Below, one piece after another: positions 11,516-22,289 of a stretch of DNA of 64,000 bases. Source of the DNA: Cepaea nemoralis (Eukaryota > Mollusca > Gastropoda > Stylommatophora > Helicidae); assembly GCA_014155875.1 (NCBI GenBank), contig JACEFZ010001340.1, forward strand, positions 20,001 to 84,000. Reading direction: 5' to 3'. Numbering within the stretch: the stretch's first letter is position 1; the number at the start of each line of letters is the position of its first letter. A program made the translations under genes and the position numbers. The notes below the pieces were generated by a model. It saw nothing but the letters and a program-made list of their open reading frames with translations, was not told the origin of the DNA and did not search any database.

Positions 11516-11810
11516 TGGGCGACGATTAGAATTCGTTTAATAAACGTGGGAAAACGAAAGGAATTAGAATTTAGCGGATGTATGCGGGATATGGAAAATA
11601 AATACAATTTAGTGGATAAACGTGGGAATGGGAATATAATTTGAATTCAAAGGATACCGTGGGATACGAGAATCAATTACAATGTATCCGATAAACGTGG
11701 GATAATGGACATAAATACAATTCAGAGGATAAACATTGGATAGGGGGAAAAATTTAGATGTTAAATTAGAGTTGGGGAAAATAATTTGAATTCAGAATGT
11801 ACAGTTGGGA
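11516..11810. repeat. Diverged minisatellite, about 55-bp unit
   Basis: The phrases GGATAAACGTGGGAAT, GATAAACGTGGGATAAT and GGATAAACATTGGATAGG, alternating with AAATACAATTTAG / AAATACAATTCAG, recur about every 50-60 bp. Units are well diverged. Confidence 0.65.
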
Positions 11811-11839
11811 TCCCCACGATGCTTGACGGCAGAAGTGGA

Positions 11840-11968
<129 letters not shown>

Positions 11969-12056
11969 CAGTTTGGATGTGCTAACTAGTTAGAATTTAA
12001 AGAATATACATACAATAGTGGACGATTAGCATTCATTCTTTCTTTCTCGTTACGTG

Positions 12057-12112
12057 ACTGTCCGTCCGTCCGCCCGCCCGCCCGTCCGTCCGTCCGTCAA
12101 TCCGTCTGTCTG

Positions 12113-12174
<62 letters not shown>

Positions 12175-12175
12175 G
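12057..12175. repeat. (CCGT)n/(CTGT)n microsatellite
   Basis: CCGT and CCCG tetramers pass into a pure CTGT run of about 15 units. Confidence 0.95.
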
Positions 12176-12830
12176 AGTAAAAGGAAATGAGCACATGGAC
12201 CAGCTGACATATAGTATACTAATTCAGACGGGAATAGGCATGAGCAGCTCTGATATAGTGCTTGCAGTTAAGACTCGGATGTTGAACACTGACGAGACTT
12301 CCCCGTTTACCCCACAATATGTCATGGAAATGAAGCCTGGCCAAACACGCCGATGCTGTCTTCAAGGTCAAGAGAGGAGATTCCATAACCAACTGCACGC
12401 AAGAACAGTCAGCAAGGATACTTTTGGGTGGTTGCTTCATCGAAGGACTGAGCACGTATCTAGATGGCCAAAGTGCAGTAACGTCGATCACGATAACATA
12501 ACATTACTTAACAACAATTAATGTGAATCTGATAAGTTTAAATAATAGATAGGATTGGTTGGTCGGTTTCAGTGTGTCCACGTAATACACACGGATATCC
12601 AGCAGTGGAGAAACTATTGCATTCACTAAAATAACTCGCCGGTATTGCTGGTTCTTATAGAAGGCATGTTCCCCTTCTTCTTATAGTCTGTGCTGTATGG
12701 CATTGGTGATCATGTCTGTCCGCAACCTTCTGTCTCTTGTACTGCTAATCATTTCCGATACAGATGTTCCTTCATGCTACAATCTCAAACTGTCCAGCAT
12801 CTTCTCTCTTGATCTCTTCATGCTTTACCA
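12176..12830. other. No gene seen
   Basis: Contains an open frame of 108 codons (12195-12521, plus) without a recognised domain, and nothing else that I can name. Confidence 0.45.
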
Positions 12831-12835
12831 GTTTT

Positions 12836-13700
12836 CACCTTTCCCGTTGTGACGACATACTCCAACTTTCCCGCTGTGTCGACATACTCCAGCTTCCCCA
12901 TTGTGACGACATACTCCAACTTTCCCGCTGTGTCGACATACTCCAGCTTCCCCATTGTGACGACATACTCCAACTTTCCCGTCGTGACAACATACTCCAT
13001 CTTTCCCGTTGTGACGACATACTCCAGCTTTCCCATTGTGACGACATACTCCAACTTTCCCGTTGTGACGACATACTCCAGCTTTCCCGTTGTGACGACA
13101 TACTCCAACTTTCCCCGTATCATGACATGCTCCATCTTTCCCGTTGTGACAACATACTCCATCTTTCCCGTTGTGACGACATACTCCAGCTTTCCCTTTG
13201 TGACAATATACTCCAACTTTCCCGTTGTGACGACATACTCCAGCTTTCCCGTTGTGACGACATACTCCAACTTTCCCCGTATCATGACATGCTCCATCTT
13301 TCCGTTGTGACAACATACTCCATCTTCCCGTTGTGACGACATACTCCAGCTTTCCCTTTGTGACAACATACTCCATCTTTCCCGTTGTGACGACATACTC
13401 CAGCTTTCCCTTTGTGACAACATACTCCAACTTTCCCCGTATCATGACATGCTCCATCTTTCCCGTTGTGACAACATACTCCATCTTTTTCGTTGTGACG
13501 ACATACTCCAGCTTTCCCGTTGTGACAACATACTCCATCTTTTCCGTTGTGACGACATACTCCAGCTTTCCCGTTGTGACGACATACTCCAGCTTTCCCG
13601 TTGTGACAACATACTCCATCTTTTCCGTTGTGACGACATACTCCAACTTTCCCATTGTGACGACATACTCCAACTTTCCCCGTATCATGACATGCTCGTT
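12836..13700. repeat. 27-bp minisatellite, about 32 units
   Basis: The unit is TTTCCCGTTGTGACGACATA followed by CTCCAGC. It comes in subtypes that differ at fixed sites (CCAACT or CCATCT or CCAGCT; GACGAC or GACAAC; CCCGTT or CCCTTT). A variant unit CCCCGTATCATGACATGCTC appears at about 13110, 13273, 13436 and 13680, roughly every 162 bp (six units). Since 27 is divisible by three, several frames stay open on both strands, giving repetitive peptides such as VVTTYSSFP and KLEYVVTTG. I take these as artefacts. Confidence 0.93.
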
Positions 13701-14095
13701 GAATGCGGACTGTGATCTGCTTATGCTAGTAACCAGTTCCCTTTCTGAATAGTACAGAACCACTTAAGAAATGTAGCTAATGTTTATACAATAAACCTGA
13801 GTCCCGCTTCTTGGTACCAATGTGTAATACAATACTAATATAATACTAATACAAATACAATACAATACTAATATAATACTATGTGGTTCATAGTGTACAA
13901 GCTGACAAACCACCCTTTTCAAGATTATCTTTGTGAGTCAGCTTCTAATCATCATTGCCATCCATCCAGCCGTCATATGTCATACCGATAAGCGTGGGCG
14001 GTCTTGTTTTGCCATCTCACTCGATCACCAGAGTCATATCATTTCTATAGTATTGTTTAAAACTATTTACTTCAGAATGACTTACAACTAAACAC
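13701..14095. other. No gene seen; short TACTAATA-type tract
   Basis: An AT-rich tract of ATACTAATA/ATACAATAC phrases lies at 13815-13882. The rest is unassigned. Confidence 0.5.
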
Positions 14096-14099
14096 AAAG

Positions 14100-14290
14100 A
14101 TTGCTAGAGATGACTTATAGAAGTACTGAAATTGAATACGAGCAATAATACATAAGTGAGTTATAGAAGTATTGAAATGGAATACGAGCAATGCAACAGA
14201 AGTGACTTACAGAAGTACCGGAATGGAATACGAGCAATGCAACAGAAGTGACTTACAGAAGTACCGGAATGGAATACGAACAATACATTT
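14100..14290. repeat. 46-bp tandem repeat, about 4 units
   Basis: GTGACTTACAGAAGTACCGG followed by AATGGAATACGAGCAATGCA recurs; the last two full units are almost identical and the first two are diverged. Confidence 0.85.
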
Positions 14291-15098
14291 CACTTATCCA
14301 AGACTTGTAGAATTTCAACATCTGGAGCCATTCTATGTGGGGTTTGGGAAATTTTGGCGCTTTGTATGCAACTTCCAGTGGCTCACCAGACACTACTTGT
14401 ACATTATGACGGACATGCGACCTCGGATTTAAATATGATTATTTATATTTCTGGAAGATATGAATTTTAAACTCAATGGGCACATACAATCATTTGAAAA
14501 CTAAACTTCTTGCAGGAAGTGATGAATTTGGTGCAGAGGATTTCTGTCTGAGTTGTAATTCATTATTAAATATCAAGGATTAATAATTACCACAATAGCA
14601 AAGCTGCATTTACATTGTAAGTGGTAACACGTAGATTATTTAAAATGTATAATCAAGGCAATTCACTACGAGAGGAACAAACATTGCTCTGCAGAAACTA
14701 AAAGGTAACGGCAGTTCCACAACAGATAGTGCAGTTGGTGTGTAGGTCACGGCATGTGAGATCGGGTGGCCACCGTGAAAACAATTAACGCATTTATGGA
14801 TCGAAAGAGATAGAACAAGAACGGTCACATTATCTAGTGCATGCATACTTCCTGTAACAACAAAAGGGCCTGAAACTCGGAAATTCAATATATCAGCTGA
14901 CAATATAAGCTTTTTTTAAAATATTCTTCGAATATAAATATTAAAGAAGAATGCGAACAATTTATTGGACTGAAAAGAGAACCAACAGACGTTTCTAAAA
15001 GAATACCATGTTGAATAAAATTGGTTATTAAGACAATTAAACTTGATGATGACCTCTTGGAAATATTGACCCCTGCTTTTAATCGATAAGGTCTGTTG
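14291..15098. other. No gene seen
   Basis: AT-rich sequence without recognised coding frames or repeat families. Confidence 0.5.
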
Positions 15099-15154
15099 TC
15101 TAGCTTTCCCCTCCTCCTTTACTTGTTTCTATTGCCTAGCTCTCCCTTCCCATT
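15099..15154. repeat. Left remnant of the 35/36-bp minisatellite
   Basis: CTAGCTTTCCCCTCCTCCTT followed by TACTTGTTTCTATTGCCTAG matches the units of the array at 15755-16905 on the far side of the LINE fragment, so the LINE seems to have landed inside the array. Confidence 0.7.
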
Positions 15155-15755
15155 GTTTAAATATAATGCTGGACACAGTAAACGATTAAATATATTACAC
15201 ATTCCGAAGCCTAGGATTGACTTATACAAAACAAGCTTAACGTACTATGCAGCTCAGCTGTGGAACAATCTTCCACAAGAAATCAAAGACATCACCAACC
15301 CCTATACATATAATCGCAAGTTATTCGAACACTGTCTCAGTACGGATTACCTTCCCCCTTAATAATAGAAATAATAATAGTAATAAAATCCTAGTATAAC
15401 AGCCGGTCCCCTTTTGGCAGGCCAGTATATTCCACATAGCTAATAAAAAGTGCCACACCATTCTCTAATATTACTGTGTCTTGTAGTATTCATTTTTGCA
15501 TTTCCCCATGCCTTTATAAAGCATAACTTTTATATTGTTGCTGTTCTCAGTTAGCCTTGAATGATGTATGAATGAAATAATGTATGACAGCGAGTGATAG
15601 AAGGGCAGAATTCAATGTTTTTCTATGTAAATGTAACATTCACAATTGATGAACGAAAGATGAGTGATTGAAAGGGCCGAATGTAAGACGGACCGGCGTG
15701 CCCAATTTGTTACCTTTTGAAACTAAAGAGTGTTCGTTCATTCGTTCGTTCCTCC
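15155..15755 (+). mobile_element. LINE 3' end (end of ORF2 + 3' UTR + GTTC tail)
   Basis: It starts abruptly in coding sequence at a minisatellite border, carries the C-terminal end of a reverse transcriptase ORF, a 3' UTR of about 350 bp, and ends with GTTCGTTCATTCGTTCGTTC. The same 3' UTR is found on the minus strand at 1926 and 3367. The 5' truncation and simple-repeat tail fit target-primed reverse transcription. Confidence 0.8.
15156..15362 (+). pseudogene. Reverse transcriptase C-terminus (LINE)
   Basis: The frame reads AGHSKRLNILHIPKPRIDLY, then KTSLTYYAAQLWNNLP and QEIKDITNPYTYNRKLFEHC, and stops at 15362. The pattern 'PKPRxxxxKxSLxYxxAxLWNNLP' is typical of the end of ORF2 in many CR1/Jockey-like LINEs and of related RT-derived annotations in animal genomes. 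No catalytic RT motif is included. The clade cannot be fixed from 65 residues. Confidence 0.75.
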
Positions 15756-16905
15756 ATTTACTTGTTTCAGCTGTCTAGCTCTCCCCTCCTCCATTTACTT
15801 GTTTCTGTTGTCTACCACCCATCCTCCATTTATTTGTTTCTGTTGTCAAGCTTTTCCCTCCTCTATTTACTTGTTTCTGTTGTCTACCACCCATCCTCCA
15901 TTTATTTGTTTCTGTTGTCAAGCTTTTCCCTCCTCCATTTACTTGTTTCTGTTGTCTACCACCCCTCCTCCATTTACTTGTTTCTGTTGTCTACCACCCC
16001 TTCTCCATTTACTTGTTTCTGTTGTCTACCACCCCTCCTCCATTTACTTGTTTCAGCTGTCTAGCTCTCCCCCCCCCCCTCCATTTACTTGTTTCAGCTG
16101 TCTAGCTCTCCCCTCCTCCATTTACTTGTTTCTGTTGTCTACCACCCCTTCTCCATTTACTTGTTTCTGTTGTCTACCACCCCTTCTCCATTTACTTGTT
16201 TCTGTTGTCTAGCTCTCCCCTCCTCCATTTACTTGTTTCTGTTGTCTACCACCCCTTCTCCATTTACTTGTTTCTGTTGTCTACCACCCCTCCTCCATTT
16301 ACTTGTTTCTGTTGTCTACCACCCCTTCTCCATTTACTTGTTTCTGTTGTCTACCACCCCTCCTCCATTTACTTGTTTCAGCTGTCTAGCTCTCCCCCCC
16401 CCCCCTCCATTTACTTGTTTCAGCTGTCTAGCTCTCCCCTCCTCCATTTACTTGTTTCTGTTGTCTACCACCCCTTCTCCATTTACTTGTTTCTGTTGTC
16501 TACCACCCCTCCTCCATTTACTTGTTTCAGCTGTCTAGCTCTCCCCTCCTCCATTTACTTGTTTCAGCTGTCTAGCTCTCCCCTCCTCCATTTACTTGTT
16601 TCTGTTGTCTACCACCCCTCCTCCATTTACTTGTTTCTGTTGTCTACCACCCCTCCTCCATTTACTTGTTTCAGCTGTCTAGCTCTCCCCCCTCCCTCCA
16701 TTTACTTGTTTCAGCTGTCTAGCTCTCCCCTCCTCCATTTACTTGTTTCTGTTGTCTACCACCCCTTCTCCATTTACTTGTTTCTGTTGTCTACCACCCC
16801 TTCTCCATTTACTTGTTTCTGTTGTCAAGCTTTTCCCTCCTCCATTTACTTGTTTCTGTTGTCTACCACCCCTTCTCCATTTACTTGTTTCTGTTGTCTT
16901 CTGCG
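15756..16905. repeat. 35/36-bp minisatellite with two alternating unit types
   Basis: All units begin CTCCATTTACTTGTTTC. Type A continues TGTTGTCTACCACCCCT, type B continues AGCTGTCTAGCTCTCCCCT, and a rarer type C has TGTTGTCAAGCTTTTCCCT. In the right half they run B-B-A-A-B-B-A-A, which is a higher-order repeat of about 142 bp. The pyrimidine-rich strand is the plus strand throughout. Long frames here are artefacts. Confidence 0.93.
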
Positions 16906-17660
16906 AAAGCCAATGAATCTGTGTGTATTTATTCATGACATTATTTAAACTGTCCCAGAGTTCTTCGGCGATTTATATTTTTAATGTCTGTATTGGCACG
17001 AAACCATATTTTCAGTTAAAGAAACCATTCGGTGCCTTTCTATTGTCTGACGCTGAGTTGGTGACTCTACAGGTTTATTTTGTGTGTCTTGTAGCACATT
17101 TAGGGGCTCTGTTACTGGACGCTTCCCCGAGTCATTGATCATCATTTTTCCCGTGCTACGTATGATCAATTTCTTGTTGCTTTATCTTATTTACTGTGCC
17201 TGTCTTTTGTATGTTGGCTTACAGATGGGGTAACTTTAGATTGCAAAACCACTGTTGGTTTCTTTGCAGGTCAGGATGTTTATAGAAACATTGCACGAAT
17301 ACCATTGGGGAATGTTCACATTGCTACAATAGCGACCAAATTGTCCAATACATATGAAGGGGCCAGTCACAGAACTGTGTTGGTCATTTGTCATCTTTTT
17401 CCTTAGCCTGAACTAGAAACCTTTCTTGTTGCTGTATTTTACCTACTATATATAGCCCTACACCCCCGACACCCCGCCTCCTTTATGTTGTCTTGCAGAC
17501 ATGGTTAGTTCAGGTTTTGAGAATAAACATTATGCTCATCTCTGGAGAAGACAACATGACTTTTATAAAAACGTGCGCGCAAAACACGTCACCATGTGTA
17601 GGTAATACATTTTGTGTCGGTATCTGTTAGCCACTCTGTTGTCTATCATGCCATCTGATT
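16906..17660. other. No gene seen; weak internal duplication
   Basis: TTTCTTGTTGCTTTATCTTA (17170) and TTTCTTGTTGCTGTATTTTA (17428), each followed by TATGTTG(G/T)CTT(A/G)CAGA, suggest an old duplication about 260 bp apart. The CTTACAG/CTTGCAG phrases look like 3' splice sites, but no exon follows. Confidence 0.45.
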
Positions 17661-17668
17661 TATACAGA

Positions 17669-17818
17669 GTGTATTTTTAATAACTGTGGCGTTTTTGAAA
17701 CTATTGAGGTTCCACGTTTTATATTCACCATACATACTGCATGAACTCCACAGACGGTGAATACAAAAATTGGAACGGCAATATTTTCAAACACTCCACA
17801 GTCGTTAAAAATACACAC
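17669..17818. mobile_element. Hairpin MITE (foldback) of about 150 bp
   Basis: The left arm 17669-17729 (GTGTATTTTTAATAACTGTG ... TATTCACC) and the right arm 17756-17818 (GGTGAATAC ... GTTAAAAATACACAC) are inverted copies at roughly 80 percent, with a loop of about 26 nt. TA-rich sequence borders both sides, so a Tc1/mariner-like origin is possible but not shown. It carries no coding sequence. Confidence 0.75.
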
Positions 17819-17824
17819 ACTTTA

Positions 17825-17965
17825 ATAACTTGTCTTCTTCATGGACTGTTAGCTGGCAAGGCAGAAATTATGTGGAAGCTTCGGAGATGTGGTTTTATAA
17901 AACAATGATAAGACCGCCATGGACGGATAGACAGAGCAAGGAGGATGTTTGAAAGAAGTATTCTA
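17825..17965 (+). pseudogene. LINE fragment (RT C-terminal region)
   Basis: The plus strand gives SWQGRNYVEASEMWFYKTMI followed by RPPWTDRQSKED. This matches the pattern (E)RxxxEAxEMWFYRRMLRIPWT, which is also visible in the LINEs at 20.4, 34.6 and 54.1 kb. It is short, frame-broken, and without catalytic motifs. Confidence 0.6.
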
Positions 17966-18400
17966 TTCTTAGCTGGCTGTACTGGGATAAGTCCCGGAGA
18001 ATATGTTTTGCAGTTTGATCATGAAAAGCAGAAAATACAAATAGCGCGTACACAAATCCGCTTACAGAAATGTGGTGCGGGGCCTGCTCTTCTACAGGAA
18101 GTGTGGTAAGCCTTTTCTCGGCAGAAGCCATTTGGAAATGTATAACATAATTCGCGAGCCCCACATAATTATCATTTAAATATTAGTTTGCTATACTTGG
18201 TCAATCGCTTAATTAACTCACCTATAGTGTGAGCGTTGGAACAGCTTCCCTTTGGTGAGGCGTGCGATGTTTGCTGGTATTAATAATGCTACTGATAGAT
18301 TTATTTATCATTGTTCACCAAGCTCCTAGATTTAGTTAATTTCGAGTCTCGACTTGGCAAGGCCAGAACAAAGGATTTCGCGAGTCTTATACGGCCCGTG
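17966..18400. other. No gene seen
   Basis: Unassigned sequence between two degraded LINE pieces; possibly very old LINE sequence, but nothing can be read. Confidence 0.4.
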
Positions 18401-18404
18401 GGCC

Positions 18405-18510
18405 TGATGTTCCCCACCCCAGTTTATGGGTGCAAATGCTTGACAAGGAGTAAAGAAATCTTGAAGAAACTAGACGAAGTGGCTTACCGAAAGAATAATA
18501 ACCATAACGA
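18405..18510 (+). pseudogene. LINE fragment (RT C-terminal region)
   Basis: The frame reads TPVYGCKCLTRSKEILKKLD followed by EVAY, which fits the LINE pattern PVLxYGCExWTxSKExxKKLEAxE seen in the better-preserved copies of this window. Only about 35 residues are recognisable. Confidence 0.5.
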
Positions 18511-18634
18511 AAGAGGACACAGAAGAAAGCAATCTCCGTGGTAGCAAGAGCTGCAGATGTTACACGATCGATAGTCATGAACATAAGGAAAGGGAAAATA
18601 TACCTAACGCGGCATATCAACGAGTGAAAGAAGA

Positions 18635-19450
18635 CGACGACGACGATGACGACGAAGAAGAAGAAGAAGAAGAAGAAGAAGAAGAAGAAGAAGAAGAAGA
18701 AGAAGAAGAAGAAGAAGAAGAAGAAGAAGAAGAAGAAGAAGAAGAAGAAGAAGAAGAAGAAGAAGGAGGAGGAGGAGGAGGACGGATGAAGGATGAAGAA
18801 GGAAGAAGAGGAAGAAGAGGAAGAGAAGGAAGAAGAAGAGGAAGAAGAAGATGAGGAGGCGGAGGCTGGGGCAGTAGCAGGAGACGGAGCACGGGAATAA
18901 TATGGAGGAGGGGAAGAAGGAGGAGGGGAAGAAGGAGGAATAAAAAGGTGGAAGCAGGGGGAGGTGATAGAAGACGTTGGAGGCAGAAGGAGCTGGAAGG
19001 AGAAGCAGGAAGAAGAAGGAGGAGGAAGACGGAGGATGAGGTAGAAGAAGGAGGAGGAGGAAGAAGAAGTTGGAAGAAGAAGGAGAAGGAAGAAGAATTT
19101 GGAAGAAGAAAGAGGAAGAAGGAGAAGGAGGAGGAAGAGGAAGAAGTTGGAAGAAAAATTAGGAAGAAGGAGGAGGACGAAGAAAAATTTGGAAGAAGAA
19201 GGAGGATGAAGCAGGGGGAGGAAGAACAAGTTGGAAAAAGGAGGAGGAAGAAGGAGGAGGAGGAAGAACAAGTTGGATGAAGGAGGAGGAACAAGGAGGA
19301 ACAAGGAGGGGGAAGAAGGAGGGGGAGGAAGGAGGAGGAGGAAGAAGAAATAGGGAGGAAGAAGATTAAGGAAGAACAGGAGGAAGAACAGGCGGTAGAA
19401 CAGGAGGAAGAACGCTAGGACAAGAGGAAGAAGAACACGAGGAGAAGCGA
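18635..19450. repeat. (GAA)n-derived purine tract of about 800 bp
   Basis: Starts with an almost pure GAA/AAG run (18650-18765), then passes into GGA/GAA mixtures with few pyrimidines up to 19450. A minor period is seen (GAAGAANNTTGGAAGAAGAA at about 19060, 19095, 19140, 19190). The Glu-rich and Ser/Pro-rich frames on the two strands are artefacts. Confidence 0.93.
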
Positions 19451-20370
19451 AAGAAGCAGAGGATTAAGAACTAGACTTAAATTTTGCAAAACAAGAAACA
19501 AAGAATGAGTGATATCATTTTCAGCAAGGAGCGACTTTGGGAAGACAAACAGTAAGAGACATGAACCTCCAGCACTCAAACATTCTTGTGTACAGTTAGT
19601 GGGCTTTGTCAGAAATAATCCTTAACTACAGGGAACGTTGGACAACATCGAATAGCAGTCACAGATTGTCCAGTCCAGAACATGGCGGGAGACGTAAGAC
19701 AGACGCAGATCGCCATGCAGGATCGAGTGGCCTTAGACTTCAATCAAACAAATTGGCCACAGCCCGTACCAGTGACTTAGTTTTAATCCTGAGGCATTGG
19801 AATCGAATACATAATCAAAGACAATCTGGAGTGGCAATCAGCCGATGGATCACGAGGATCTCATCGACCCAGTCAACTATTGACAGCCAGCACGAATCGG
19901 GATCGTCTTTTGCTGCCGCCTGTAGCTCCCTAATAATCTGTATAACTGGCGATTGGTAACATTTCTGGATATCTTCACACGGAGGACGCGCTTTCTATTG
20001 AAGGGTCACACACGCAGCGGCAAAAGCCATGTTTTTGCGTAGTACTCACATATATACTTTTCTCTAATGCAGGGCTCCTCAAAATATATATGTGGACTAC
20101 ACAATCAAGTCCTTAATATATCTTCAAGCTGCAGTTATCAAAGTACCCACATACTTAACGGTATTGACTTGTTTCAAACTAGTTCTGATCACTCTGATAC
20201 TGCATGTGATAAGCTCTTTTTGTTCCATGTAATAACCATAACTTCCTTGGTACTATTATTTAGAGTAAGTCCTTTGTTTTGGCTTTCTGTGACAATTATG
20301 CAGCCAAACACGGCATTTCACAAAATGAAGAATATTATGTGCAATGTGTTTCTGGCAGCCCAGATAAGAT
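19451..20370. other. No gene seen
   Basis: Open frames at 19606-19959 and 20067-20372 (plus) have no recognised domain. No repeat structure was seen. Confidence 0.45.
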
Positions 20371-20371
20371 A

Positions 20372-20800
20372 AAAAGTTCTTAAGAGCTACATCGAATTAA
20401 TCTTGATACACGGAAGTGAATTATGGACAACTCCCTCACTAGCGGGGCATCATATGAAAGCTGCAGAGATATGATTTTATAGAAGAATGATGAGAATACC
20501 ATGGACGGAAAAAAGCGTAATGTAGATATCATGACAAAAGTAAACACACAAATAGAACTGATTACTCGCACTAGGAGAAGACAGTCCATATTGTGTGGAT
20601 ACGTCAAGACAAGGAAAACCTGGAGCACGTCTTGGGAGTTGACAGTTTGAAGTAGGGTAGCCAGACTGTGTACCTAAGAAACCGGGACAGTTGAAAGTAA
20701 TATTACCACAAATAGAACTGATTACTCGCACTAGAAGAAGACAGTCCATATTGTGTGGATACGTCGAGACAAGGAAAACCTGGAGCACATCTTGGTAGTG
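20372..20800 (+). pseudogene. Degraded LINE 3' coding region, partly duplicated
   Basis: The plus strand gives VLKSYIELILIHGSELWTTP, then MKAAEI(stop)FYRRMMRIPWTE and, after a frameshift, ELITRTRRRQSILCGYVKTR. This is the C-terminal half of an RTE-like LINE reverse transcriptase. About 95 bp, from ACAAATAGAACTGATTACTC to AGGAAAACCTGGAGCAC, is present twice (20543 and 20709), because the element end has been drawn into the tandem array that follows. Confidence 0.65.
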
Positions 20801-21535
20801 GACAGCTTGAAGTAGGGTAGCCAGACTGTGTACCTGAGAAACCGGGACAGTCGGAAGTAATATTGCCAGATTGTACTTGAGAAACCGGGACAGTTGGAAA
20901 TAGGATAGCAAGACTGTGTACCTGAGAAAACGGGACAGTTGGAAGTAGTGTTGTCAGATTGTAACTGAGATGCCGGGATAGTTGGAAGTAGTGTTGCCAG
21001 ACTGTTACTGAGATGCCGGGATAGTTGGAAGTAGTGTTGCCAGACTGTAACTGAGATGCCGGGATAGTTGGAAGTAGTGTTGCCAGACTGTAATTGAGAT
21101 GCCGGGATAGTTGGAAGTAGTATTGTCAGACTGTAACTGAGATTCCGGGATAGTTGGAAGTAGTGTTGCCAGACTGTAACTGAGATGCCGGGATAGTTGG
21201 AAGTAGTGTTGCCAGACTGTAACTGATATGCCGGGATAGTTGGAAGTAGTGTTGCCAGACTGTAATTGAGATGCCGGGATAGTTGGAAGTAGTGTTGCCA
21301 GACTGTAATTGAGATGCCGGGATAGTTGGAAGTAGTGTTGTCAGACTGTAACTGAGAAACCGCGACAGACTGAAGTAATGTTGCCAAACTGTAACCTAGA
21401 AACCGGGTCAGTTGGAAGTAAGGTAGCAAGAATGTGTAACTGAGAAACCGGGACAGTTTGAAGTAATGTTGCCAAACTGTAACCGAGAAACCAGGTTCGT
21501 TGGAAGTAGTGTAGCGAGAGAAACCAGGACAGATC
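20640..21535. repeat. 43-bp minisatellite, about 18 units
   Basis: The unit is GTAACTGAGATGCCGGGATA followed by GTTGGAAGTAGTGTTGCCAG and ACT. Inner units (20940-21340) are almost identical, while edge units keep an older form (CTGAGAAACCGGGACAGTTG). The long minus-strand frame (277 codons) is a product of the array. Confidence 0.9.
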
Positions 21536-21573
21536 TCTGAAGCAAAACAAGAATAAGAAATCAACGAGGGCGT

Positions 21574-21790
21574 TCAATTTAACGGTCTAGCGTTAAAATG
21601 TCCGGTGCTGTGGCTGCGGGGTAGTGAGTTCATTCCACACACTGGTCAGTTGGACTTAACCGTAGACTTCTCGTGTGAAAACAAAAGGTCAACTACTGAG
21701 AGCAAATGTTCCTGTAAAATCAGCCTAGATTTTCAATGTCCTGCAAGGGACATAAAACGTTTAAAAAAATCAAAATCAAAGATGTTACAA
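21574..21790 (+). repeat. tRNA-derived SINE
   Basis: The head has an A-box-like AACGGTCTAGCGTTAAAATG and a B-box-like GTGAGTTCATTCC. The body contains GTAGACTTCTCGTGTGAAAA and TCCTGTAAAATCAGC, and the 3' end is an A-rich tail (AAAAAAATCAAAATCAAAG). Body and tail differ from the other SINE groups in the window. I judge it by pol III box layout and tail, not by a second copy. Confidence 0.5.
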
Positions 21791-22288
21791 ATGTTAATAC
21801 TGTCACTACATTTGATGTTTAACGACATGAAAGTACACTGTTAATGGTGTCCTTGTCACTATTTTACCAAACAGGCGTCCATTCTGTTTAAAGTGCTTGT
21901 TGGGTACAGCATCGATTTGTGTTTTACTCTTCCTGCGTCATCCGTAACGTCTGTGCTCTTCAATGTAACATTTGCAATTTCACACTCAACTTCGTGGTCA
22001 TTGCTTTCTCATTTTATGACAGAACATCTTTTGAATATTGTTAATTGAATGAACACCGTCGATTCAGTAATTTTAAAATCCATTAATATCGCCATTAAAA
22101 TATATAAATGCCATTCATTTCACGAGACACGGAGATCACGTTGTGAATTGCTTAGCTCTTTGCCTATAACTATTTGTGTGCACATCATAATAAAAGACAG
22201 AAACCGAAGAATTGTGCTGACCGCAGAAAAAATGAAAGTGAAACTCTCTGCGTTTGCGCGCCAGGACATTTGTAGCTTTCATGTTTCA
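21791..22288. other. No gene seen
   Basis: AT-rich unassigned sequence. Confidence 0.5.
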
Positions 22289-22289
22289 C

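Noticed and set aside
12825..13763. 312-codon minus-strand frame with KLEYVVTTG repeats
   Set aside because: A 27-bp repeat keeps several frames open on both strands at once; there is no start context or non-repeat domain.
15717..16948. Long plus-strand frames with FTCFCCL-type repeats
   Set aside because: Pyrimidine-rich 35/36-bp array; several overlapping frames are open at once.
17205..17240. 3' splice-site-like CTTACAG after a pyrimidine-rich stretch
   Set aside because: No open exon follows, and the phrase is part of a diverged local duplication.
18387..19304. Ser/Pro/Leu-rich minus-strand frames and Glu-rich plus-strand frames
   Set aside because: Purine tract composition only.
20731..21564. 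277-codon minus-strand frame
   Set aside because: It is made of the 43-bp minisatellite plus LINE debris; not a protein family.
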